Below are positions 8,711 to 15,805 of a stretch of 64,000 nucleotides of DNA, piece after piece. Source of the stretch: Rhizobium sp. Root1203 (GTDB taxonomy: Bacteria > Pseudomonadota > Alphaproteobacteria > Rhizobiales > Rhizobiaceae); contig NZ_LMCW01000001.1 of assembly GCF_001424945.1 (NCBI RefSeq), positions 91,443 through 155,442 on the forward strand, written 5' to 3'. How positions within the stretch are numbered: the stretch's first letter is position 1; every line of letters starts with the position of its first letter. The translations under genes were made by a program, and so were the position numbers. The notes beneath the pieces are model-generated. The model made no database searches, was not told the DNA's origin, and saw nothing but the letters and a program-made list of their open reading frames with translations.

Positions 8711-10318
8711 TCATGCGGTCGCAGATGGAGTGTGTCGTGAGGGATCTGCATACAGAATTAGGGCATCTCCGCGGGGCTGCAAATCCAAAGTGTCGACGGT
8801 CTTGAGCGCAAGCTCCAGCTGCTGCAGGGTTGGCGGCTTGATCATGTAGGCGCGCGCGCCGAGCGCCTCGGCGCGTTGCATGTCGTCCTCGTCGCTCGAC
8901 GTGCTGAGAATGCAGACGGGGATCTTGTTCAACCGCCCGTCGGCAGAAAGCGCGCTGAGCACCTCGAACCCGTCCATGATCGGCATGTTGATGTCGACCA
9001 GCATCAGGTCGATCGACGGATCGCGGCCGCCGGCTGCGCGCTCCTCCAGCAGCCGCATGGCTTCGCGCCCGTTGCTTGCGACATGAAGATTGAAGCTGAC
9101 CCTCTCGCGCTTCATCAGCTTGATCTTGAGGATCTGCACGTCGGCGGGGCTATCCTCGACGAGAAGGACCTCTGCCAGGCGCAGCGGTCGCTCCGCGTCG
9201 GCTCTCTCTTGACGCAGGCCGTCGTATGGCCTGCTCGGCGCCGCAGGCCGCGCAAGCGGCAGTTCCACGATGAACGTCGCACCGCGCGAGCGCCCTTCCT
9301 CGCACCAGATTGCGCCGCCATGCAATTGAGCGATGCGTCGGCAGATGGCGAGCCCCAGCCCGGTCCCTTCGACGCTGCGTCCGACAAGACGCTTGAATGG
9401 CTGGAAGACGAGCTCGCGATACGCAGGGTCGATACCGGGGCCGTTGTCGCTGACAACAATCCGGCAGTGCGATCCATCATTCTCAGCGGAAATCCGCACC
9501 TCGGGACTGTCGGCATCGCAATAGCGGATAGCATTGGAGACGAGGTTCTGCAAAAGTTGGACCAACAACGTGGCATCGCCCATCACTTCGGGCAGCGCGG
9601 CTCGAAGGACGGTAGCCCGGCGGCTGCCGACCTGTTCGCGAAGATTGCGTTCCACCTGATCGAGGACCGGTGACAGCGCCATGGATTTCAACTCGAGCTC
9701 GTCAGATGCTTCCAGCTTGGTGAAGCCGGAAACTTTGACGATGAGATCCTCCATATGGTCGGCAGCGCTGAGGACGTAATCCAGGAGTTCGCGGTCGTCG
9801 GAGGCAAGGGCCGGCGAGCCATGCAGCAGTTTTCCGAAGGACTTGATGGTCCTCAGCGGCTCTTTGAGATCGTGCGCCATGGCGCGCGTGAAGATCTCCA
9901 GCGATTGCCGCTTGAACTCGAGCTTTGTCTCCAGGCTGCCGTGCATGATCGCATTCTGGATGCACCGATGCAGCGTCTCCGGTGAGAGGGTGTCCTTCGT
10001 CAGATAGTCGCGGGCGCCGCCCTTCATCACCTCGACGGCGATCGTCTCGCTGCCCTGGCCGGTCAGCATGATCACATTGGCGGCGGCATCGAGCTTGACG
10101 ATTTCCTCGAGAACGCCGACACCATCGCGGCCGGGCAGGGAATAGTCGAGAAGAATGCAGTCCGGCCGCGTCTGCGCATTCAGTGCAAGGCCTTCCTCGC
10201 CGTTCTCCGCCTCGAAGACGGTGTAGTTCGCGCCGGCCACGCGCGCGAGCATTCGCCGATAAACTTCCCGGTCGTCGATGTTGTCGTCAATGATCAGGAC
10301 AGAGGTGCCGTCGCTCAC
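8711..10318 (-). CDS. receiver-histidine kinase-receiver hybrid protein
   Basis: A soluble 535-residue protein with an N-terminal receiver (VLIIDDN; phospho-acceptor Asp in CILLDYSLPG), a short linker, a HisKA dimerisation domain with the phospho-acceptor His in MAHDLKEPLR (about residue 155), a HATPase_c domain with N box NLVSNAIRY and G boxes DNGPGID and GTGLGL, and a C-terminal receiver (VLLVEDSPADV; Asp in LMLVDINMP). There is no sensor domain, so input must come by phosphotransfer to the first receiver. GGAAGG lies upstream of the GTG at 10318; a TTG at 10327 overlapping the preceding stop is possible. It is third in an operon behind a membrane kinase and a receiver. Confidence 0.9.
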   Translation of the reverse strand: MSDGTSVLIIDDNIDDREVYRRMLARVAGANYTVFEAENGEEGLALNAQTRPDCILLDYSLPGRDGVGVLEEIVKLDAAANVIMLTGQGSETIAVEVMKGGARDYLTKDTLSPETLHRCIQNAIMHGSLETKLEFKRQSLEIFTRAMAHDLKEPLRTIKSFGKLLHGSPALASDDRELLDYVLSAADHMEDLIVKVSGFTKLEASDELELKSMALSPVLDQVERNLREQVGSRRATVLRAALPEVMGDATLLVQLLQNLVSNAIRYCDADSPEVRISAENDGSHCRIVVSDNGPGIDPAYRELVFQPFKRLVGRSVEGTGLGLAICRRIAQLHGGAIWCEEGRSRGATFIVELPLARPAAPSRPYDGLRQERADAERPLRLAEVLLVEDSPADVQILKIKLMKRERVSFNLHVASNGREAMRLLEERAAGGRDPSIDLMLVDINMPIMDGFEVLSALSADGRLNKIPVCILSTSSDEDDMQRAEALGARAYMIKPPTLQQLELALKTVDTLDLQPRGDALILYADPSRHTPSATA

Positions 10319-10323
10319 CAAGG

Positions 10324-10749
10324 TCAACCTTCCAAAGGAAGGATGGCTATCTCGAACCAGTATTCCTTCAGGCGCTGGATCGCGGCAAACAGGCCGTCGA
10401 GATCGACCGGCTTTTGCACATACGTATTGGCGCCGAGCGCGTAGCAGCCTTCTATATCGCGCTCGTCACCGGAGGTGGTCAGGATCACGACTGGAATCTT
10501 GCGCCAGTGGGGATTGGACTTTATCGCCTCCAGCGTCTTGCGCCCGTCGAGGCCGGGCATGTTGAGATCGAGCAGGATAAGACCCGGCCGCGTCGGCATC
10601 TTGCCGAGCATGTCCAGCGCCTCGTGGCCGGAGGATGCCCATTGCACGGGGTTCTTGAGATTTGCACGCTTGAAGGCGCGGATCGTCGCTTCGAAATCGT
10701 CCTCGCTGTCTTCGACGATGAGGATCGGCTGTGCTTCACGCTGCGGCAT
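10324..10749 (-). CDS. single-domain response regulator (Rcp1-like receiver)
   Basis: A 141-residue stand-alone receiver: acidic pair ILIVEDSEDD, phospho-acceptor Asp in LILLDLNMPG, switch Thr in VVILTTSGD, conserved Lys in YVQKPVD. The SEDD and long helix-4 pattern resemble Rcp1-type partners of phytochrome-like kinases. Its ATG at 10749 lies inside the last codons of the upstream membrane kinase gene (14-base overlap), and GAGG sits just before it, so translation is coupled. It probably passes phosphate from that kinase towards the hybrid kinase encoded next. Confidence 0.9.
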   Translation of the reverse strand: MPQREAQPILIVEDSEDDFEATIRAFKRANLKNPVQWASSGHEALDMLGKMPTRPGLILLDLNMPGLDGRKTLEAIKSNPHWRKIPVVILTTSGDERDIEGCYALGANTYVQKPVDLDGLFAAIQRLKEYWFEIAILPLEG

Positions 10750-12910
10750 GCTGGTCCTCGCGTTTATGGCCCAATGTAAAATAGAAGGTCGTTCCATGAC
10801 CGACCTCGGACTCGAGCCAGACGTCGCCTTCGTGACGTGCGATGATCTTTCGCACGAAGGTCAGTCCCGCGCCCGTTCCGTCGTCCGAGTCTTGAGGCTT
10901 TTCGAGGCGCTTGAAAATACGGAAAACATCCTCGTGAAACTCTTTTGGAATGCCCTTGCCGTTGTCCCGGACGAAATAGACATCCCGCACTGACGTCCCG
11001 TCGGCGCCGACGAGATGGTCACGGTGTCCGATCGTTACGACGGGCTGCGGCTTGTCGTTGTATTTGACCGCATTGGTGATCAGGTTCCGATAGACCTCGG
11101 TCAGCCTCAGGGCGTCGCAAACGACATCCGGCAGCGGTTCCTCTACGACGACAGTTGCACACCGTTCCTCCAGGTAGAGATCCATCGTCGAGACGACGTC
11201 CTTGACGATGGCATGGACGTCGGCGGCACCGATTGCCAGCTGTTGACGCCCGATGCGCGAGAAGTAAAGCAGGTCGTTGACCAGCTTTTCCATTCGCTGG
11301 CTGAGGCGAACGATGCGGTTGAGGCGCCTTACGCCATCGTCATCGAGCATTTTTTCGTAATCTTCCAGAAGAAACCGCGCATGATTGTGCATGCCGCGCA
11401 AGGGTTCCTTCAGATCGTGCGACGCGATGTAGGCGAACTCGTCGAGGTCGGTGTTGCTGCGCTCCAGATCCGCGGTGTAGGCCTGCAGCTGTCCGTACAT
11501 CGTCCTTAGCTGCTCCTCCTGCGCCACGCGCAGGCTGATGTCGCGGAGAATGGCGACGACGGTAACGGCTGTCCCGGTCGTGAACGTACTGACGGAAAGG
11601 TCGAGAGGAAACGCCTCGCCGTTCTTGCGCCGGCCGGATACCGTTCGCGTTGTCCCGATGATGCGCGCGTTACCCGTCTGGCTATAGCGCTCCAGGTATC
11701 CGTCATGGGCGGAGTGGTAGGGTTCCGGCATCAGCATTTTGACGTTCCGGCCGATTGCCTCCCTGGCCCTGTAGCCGAACATCGCCTCGGCTGCGGGATT
11801 GAACATCGAGACGATCCCCTTCGTATCGATTGCGATGATGGCGTTCGGGGTGTTCCGCGTCACGCTGTCGAAGCGGATGCGTTCGGCATCGAGGCTGGCG
11901 CTCTTGCGTTGGAAGTAGAAGACGAAGACGGCGACCAGCCAGAGCGTGACGACCGTAATGGCACGGTTTGCCGCCTCATAGAGATAGCCGGCGCCCTGGC
12001 GATCGAGGGCAAAAAAACCGAGAAGGATGAGGATCGAGCAAACGAGGGCGAGGGACAACGGGGCCGTCCGGCTGCCGAACCACAGCGAGGTGAGAACAAG
12101 CGGCACGTAGAGCATGCCGTTTGCAACGCCAAGCGGGGTGTAGAGATCGACCAGCAGGCCCACGAGACAGATCGCACCCGGCAGCCATACAGGCATCCCG
12201 CCATGGCTTTCCGGCTGCAGCCACCAAGACCGCACCAGCATCGCCGATCCCAGAAGCACGATGCCGACGGCCGTATGGACGGCCATGCCGATATTCGAAC
12301 CCCATCGATAGATGTGCTCGGCATGCATCGCATAACCGGCAAGGGCGGCCATGCCGAGACCGATGACGACGTATCCGACCAGCTCCTCGACGACCCGTGC
12401 CTTTCCCCTGTGCTCGGCTGGGGTCAATGCCAGCGACAGGTTCGAAAAGAAAAAAATGGCGGCGGTATTTGGCGCCATGCCTGCGCTGAACTTCGCGGCG
12501 AAGCCCGGCGCGACGAAGGCGCCGGCCAGAAAGGGCTCGATGATTTGAGCATGGCGCCCGATGAAAAGGAGTTCGAGCAGGCGCATGCCGCTCATGGCCG
12601 TCGCCAGCGAAAACAGAAGGAACGAGGCGGTGCGACCTCGCTCGTTCGTCTGCACCGAGCAGACAAGGCCCAATCCGGACAAGACAAAGCAGAGGGCCGT
12701 GTTAAACGCCATCACAGGTGAGCCGGGGATGATCGCAACCACCGGTTCGATCTGCCGAATCCAGCCTGCGACGACCGCCAGTCCAGCGAGAAGAATAAGG
12801 AGCCCGATGAGCACGACGGTCAAACGGTGCCGCTCCCGGTGCCAGGAGGCACCTGTACCTCGACCACTGACCGCCTCTGCCAATTCGCAATTCTCCCGTC
12901 CCGCGGTCAC
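10736..12910 (-). CDS. membrane histidine kinase with FixL-like PAS domain
   Basis: A 724-residue kinase. Residues about 30-325 contain about eight hydrophobic helices forming an integral membrane sensor of MASE-like layout. A PAS domain follows (about 345-460) with the FixL-like run PEPYHSAHDGYLERY and later IIGTTRTVSGRRKNG. In FixL the His of the HDGYL motif ligates haem, and the Arg residues in the equivalents of ERY and GTTR contact oxygen; all three positions are filled here. HisKA carries IASHDLKEPLRG (about 495), and HATPase_c has NLITNAVKY, DNGKGIP and GTGAGL. The start is a GTG with GGAAA upstream. It heads the operon with the receiver and the hybrid kinase, and is divergent from a receiver gene. 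Confidence 0.9.
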   Translation of the reverse strand: MTAGRENCELAEAVSGRGTGASWHRERHRLTVVLIGLLILLAGLAVVAGWIRQIEPVVAIIPGSPVMAFNTALCFVLSGLGLVCSVQTNERGRTASFLLFSLATAMSGMRLLELLFIGRHAQIIEPFLAGAFVAPGFAAKFSAGMAPNTAAIFFFSNLSLALTPAEHRGKARVVEELVGYVVIGLGMAALAGYAMHAEHIYRWGSNIGMAVHTAVGIVLLGSAMLVRSWWLQPESHGGMPVWLPGAICLVGLLVDLYTPLGVANGMLYVPLVLTSLWFGSRTAPLSLALVCSILILLGFFALDRQGAGYLYEAANRAITVVTLWLVAVFVFYFQRKSASLDAERIRFDSVTRNTPNAIIAIDTKGIVSMFNPAAEAMFGYRAREAIGRNVKMLMPEPYHSAHDGYLERYSQTGNARIIGTTRTVSGRRKNGEAFPLDLSVSTFTTGTAVTVVAILRDISLRVAQEEQLRTMYGQLQAYTADLERSNTDLDEFAYIASHDLKEPLRGMHNHARFLLEDYEKMLDDDGVRRLNRIVRLSQRMEKLVNDLLYFSRIGRQQLAIGAADVHAIVKDVVSTMDLYLEERCATVVVEEPLPDVVCDALRLTEVYRNLITNAVKYNDKPQPVVTIGHRDHLVGADGTSVRDVYFVRDNGKGIPKEFHEDVFRIFKRLEKPQDSDDGTGAGLTFVRKIIARHEGDVWLESEVGHGTTFYFTLGHKREDQHAAA

Positions 12911-13065
12911 ATCTATTTCCGGAATCGGAAATTATTCAATATACGTCGCAGGAGATAGGCCATTGTTCGCGCGTTGCCCTGAAAATAATCGGGCGCGATC
13001 TGGTTGATATTTCGCTGCCGACGTCGGTACAAGCGACGGGCGAAGATGGCTTGCAGTGGGGTCCT

Positions 13066-13440
13066 ATGCCGGCGCTTTTCTACATCGACGACAGCCGGGA
13101 CGATCTGTTTTACGTGGATTATATCCGCAGGAGACGGAAGTTGGCACTCGAGATGGATTGCTTTTTGACGACGCAGGCCGCGCTCGAAGCCCTCGAGGAA
13201 CGGGAGGCGGCCGGGCAGGAATTGCCGCAACTCCTGATCGTCGATCTCTATATGCCCCTCCATGGAGGCCTGAGCCTGATCAGGAAGCTTCGCGGGGACA
13301 GTCGCTTCTCGCATATGCGGCTCGGCGTGTGTTCCGGATCCGATGCGGAAGAAGACCGCAGTCGCGCGCTCGCCGCCGGGGCCGATTTCTACATCGAGAA
13401 GCCGATCGACCTGGACGAGCTCTTTCTGCACTGGGGTTAG
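13066..13440 (+). CDS. single-domain response regulator
   Basis: A 124-residue receiver: acidic pocket LFYIDDSRDD, phospho-acceptor Asp in LLIVDLYMPL, switch residue in GVCSGSD, Lys in FYIEKPID. No output domain. I use the ATG at 13066 with GTGGGG upstream instead of an in-frame TTG at 13051. It is divergent from the FixL-like membrane kinase (155 bp apart), which makes that kinase a likely partner. The protein ends soon after the last receiver helix. Confidence 0.85.
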   Translation: MPALFYIDDSRDDLFYVDYIRRRRKLALEMDCFLTTQAALEALEEREAAGQELPQLLIVDLYMPLHGGLSLIRKLRGDSRFSHMRLGVCSGSDAEEDRSRALAAGADFYIEKPIDLDELFLHWG

Positions 13441-13844
13441 TTCACCCAGGACGAGAGACCTTTTTTGGGTGGCATGTCGCAGGGGTCGCGGCATCGATTG
13501 ACTCACCTCTGCCTCTATCCGAAGATGGTCGCCAAACCGAAAAACGATGCCGAAAACGGATCGAGTGCTGGGAGCGCCGACACACCCATGTTTGCCACCA
13601 CAAACTCAGTCAACCCCTTGACTGAAAGGCGCGTCGGCTCTCCCCGATGCCTGCTTTGGCACCACTCTCCGCACGCAAGGGGTATTGCATGCGGAAAGAC
13701 CTAGGACTTCGGCATGCGCGCCGTCCATCCCCATTCGATCTCTTCCCTCGTCAGTCTCGCGGATGTTATTAACCGTACCGATTTAGAACGTGTATCCCAA
13801 GATTTCGGGATAGGATGCCCCAGCCAAGAGCCAAGGAATGCGGG
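13441..13844. other. intergenic region upstream of the LuxR-type gene
   Basis: About 400 bases. A plus-strand frame at 13465-13704 has irregular codon use and no ribosome binding site, so I do not call it. The last part contains an 18-bp imperfect dyad (listed separately) just ahead of the LuxR-type gene. Confidence 0.4.
13794..13811. promoter_or_regulatory. candidate operator dyad upstream of the LuxR-type gene
   Basis: ATCCCAAGATTTCGGGAT is an 18-base element with five-base inverted arms (ATCCC/GGGAT), ending 33 bases before the chosen ATG at 13845. Its length and symmetry resemble lux-type boxes, but no second copy was noticed in this window, so the role is inference. Confidence 0.3.
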
Positions 13845-14549
13845 ATGAGCAGCGCAGCGGCAGTTCCTTTTCACGCCGGCCCCGAGCTGGGTCGAGCGAT
13901 CAATCGGACGGATTTCTTCCGCTTGCTGAAGGCTGCCGCACATCACTATGAGTTTGAGTCTTTCGCGCTTGCCCGCATTTCAGAATCCTCGCCGCCGTTC
14001 GATGCCCGCGGCATCGTCATCACCAACGTTCCGGAACGCCGCGCGGCCTTGTTCATCTATGCCCTGGGTCGGGCGCTCGGGCAGATCAAGGCGGGGGCCT
14101 CGCAGTTCCTTGCAACCCCTCTGAGCGGGAGGGGTGGGTCGATGGAAGGCTATCCTGCCGACCTCGTCTTGAACGAATACGACACCAACGCCTTTCTCCT
14201 GATTCCCTTGTTTACGCCCGAGGGGCGTCGCTATTGCGTTACGCTCAGCGGCAAACGTCCGGAGCCGGCACAAGGCGAGATCGCGGAGATCCTTCTCGAC
14301 ACGATGCGTATTTTCGACAAGTTCTATGAAGAGATCCTTGCCCAGGAAATGTCCGGCCGGTTGACCCAGCGGGAGAGCGAAGTGGTGCGCTGGACGAGCG
14401 AGGGAAAGACGTCGGCCGAAATCGCGATCATTCTTGGACTGTCCGAGCATACCGTCAACTCTCATATTACCGCCGCCGCTAGAAAGCTGGACGCGGTCAA
14501 TCGCGTGCATATGGTGGCGATTGCGCTGCGGATGGGGCTGGTTTCGTAA
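13845..14549 (+). CDS. LuxR-type transcriptional regulator
   Basis: A 234-residue regulator. The C-terminal 65 residues form a LuxR/FixJ helix-turn-helix (LTQRESEVVRWTSEGKTSAE, then HTVNSHITAAARKLDAVNR). The N-terminal 160 residues resemble the ligand-binding-like domain of VisN/VisR and quorum-sensing LuxR proteins. I see no LuxI synthase in the window, so if it binds a signal it is a solo receptor. The ATG at 13845 has AAGGA upstream; an ATG at 13815 is possible. Its stop overlaps the start of the next receiver gene (TAATG), so the two are co-translated. Confidence 0.85.
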   Translation: MSSAAAVPFHAGPELGRAINRTDFFRLLKAAAHHYEFESFALARISESSPPFDARGIVITNVPERRAALFIYALGRALGQIKAGASQFLATPLSGRGGSMEGYPADLVLNEYDTNAFLLIPLFTPEGRRYCVTLSGKRPEPAQGEIAEILLDTMRIFDKFYEEILAQEMSGRLTQRESEVVRWTSEGKTSAEIAIILGLSEHTVNSHITAAARKLDAVNRVHMVAIALRMGLVS

Positions 14550-15001
14550 TGGGAGAAGACGGTATGGCGGCCGTAGCCGATCGACGGGATGCCGTCAGGG
14601 TTCTCTTCGTCGATGACGAGTTCATCGAGTTCCGGTCGTTGAGGAAAAAAGTTGCGGAGCTGACCGAGCCGCCTGTGGCAATGGAGTACGCCCAGTCGGT
14701 GGACGATGCGCTGATGCAGCTCAGGGACCGCAAGTTCGATCTCATTCTGCTCGACAACAGGCTGCTGCCGAACGCGGATTTCCGCGAGACCGTGCCGAAG
14801 CTTCGTGGCAGCGGCTACACCGGGGCGATCGGCGTGGTGTCGATGAATGTCTCTGCCGGCTATTTCCAGCAGTTTCCAGATTACGGCGTGGATTTTCGCA
14901 TCGGCAAGGAGGAGATCGATGTCGAGACGCTACAGCATATCATTCGCGAATACGTCGACTATGACCTGCCGATGTTCTGGAAGGACGACTATAACCGCTG
15001 A
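14549..15001 (+). CDS. single-domain response regulator
   Basis: A 150-residue receiver: acidic pair VLFVDDEF, phospho-acceptor Asp in LILLDNRLLP, switch Ser in GVVSMN, Lys in FRIGKEE. Unlike its neighbours it has a C-terminal extension rich in aromatic and acidic residues (YVDYDLPMFWKDDYNR). ATG 14549 overlaps the LuxR-type stop; an ATG at 14564 preceded by GGGAGAAG could be the real start. It converges with a kinase gene five bases away, which is a plausible phosphodonor. Confidence 0.8.
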   Translation: MGEDGMAAVADRRDAVRVLFVDDEFIEFRSLRKKVAELTEPPVAMEYAQSVDDALMQLRDRKFDLILLDNRLLPNADFRETVPKLRGSGYTGAIGVVSMNVSAGYFQQFPDYGVDFRIGKEEIDVETLQHIIREYVDYDLPMFWKDDYNR

Positions 15002-15005
15002 GGTG

Positions 15006-15710
15006 CTACCCAGCGGGAAGGCTGATCGCAAAACGGCTGCCGTTTTCGTTTGAGCTGTCGAGCCGAATGCTGCCGCCAAGGGCTGCGAGCAGATCGCGTG
15101 CGGATGTGAGCCCCAGTCCGGGCCGTTTCTCGGCGCCAGCCTGAGGCAGCGACCAGAACGCGTCGAAAATGCTGCCGTGATAGGCCGGGTCGATCCCGGG
15201 GCCGTCGTCGGTTGCATAGATCGTTAATTCAGAAGCGCCCGCTACAGCCGCGATCATCACGTGAGGAGCGGCATCGCGGCGATGGACCAGCGCGTTTCCG
15301 AGGATGATCTTCAGGACCATTCGAAGGATGGCGGCATCGGTCTTCACGGTTGGCAGAGGCCTGACATCGAGCGTCGCGCCGGGCGCGTCGACCTCCGCCA
15401 GAAGTTCCGCCCAGATCTGCCTGACAAGCACATCGGTATCGACATCGGCCAGTTTCACCTGTGGTGTACCGGCTGCAAAGCTCATCAGCACCTTCGTCAG
15501 CCTTTGGGCAGTCTGCGCCTTGTCGAGGATTGTCCTGAGATATTGCAGGTGCTCGTTGTCGATGGCAGCGTCGCCGAGGTCGTCGAGCAGGATCTCCGCG
15601 TACATTGCGATATGCCGCAACGGAGACTGCAGGTCATGGGATGCGATCGCGAGGAAACGCTTCGTGCGTTCATCGTCGCCGGCTGACACGTCTGACCGCT
15701 CCGATGACAT
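15006..15710 (-). CDS. soluble histidine kinase without sensor domain
   Basis: A 234-residue minimal kinase: HisKA with the phospho-acceptor His in IASHDLQSPLRH near residue 25, then HATPase_c with a degenerate N box (IILGNALVH), DDGPGID and a GLGLTSARDLLAALGG G-box region. There is no PAS, GAF or membrane helix. GGAG precedes the ATG at 15710; an open extension to 15782 runs into the hairpin behind secDF and is not used. It is tail-to-tail with the receiver gene ending at 15001. Confidence 0.85.
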   Translation of the reverse strand: MSSERSDVSAGDDERTKRFLAIASHDLQSPLRHIAMYAEILLDDLGDAAIDNEHLQYLRTILDKAQTAQRLTKVLMSFAAGTPQVKLADVDTDVLVRQIWAELLAEVDAPGATLDVRPLPTVKTDAAILRMVLKIILGNALVHRRDAAPHVMIAAVAGASELTIYATDDGPGIDPAYHGSIFDAFWSLPQAGAEKRPGLGLTSARDLLAALGGSIRLDSSNENGSRFAISLPAG

Positions 15711-15750
15711 GCTGCAAATCTCCAACCCCAAGGCGGCCGGAGAATAGAAA

Positions 15751-15780
15751 GCGGGCGCCGGTTCTGCAACCGGCGCCCGC
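15751..15780 (-). terminator. rho-independent terminator of secDF
   Basis: A perfect 13-base-pair stem (GCGGGCGCCGGTT with AACCGGCGCCCGC) around a four-base loop, followed on the minus strand by TTTCTATTC. It lies 25 bases beyond the secDF stop and just upstream of the soluble kinase start. Confidence 0.85.
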
Positions 15781-15805
15781 ATTAATTTCGCATCGGCAAC
15801 TCTTC

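Noticed and set aside
12913..13506. A minus-strand frame opposite the receiver gene at 13066
   Set aside because: The receiver on the plus strand has all phosphorylation-site residues; the opposite frame has no recognisable pattern.
13465..13704. A 79-codon plus-strand frame in the gap before the LuxR-type gene
   Set aside because: Low coding quality, no binding site, no family.
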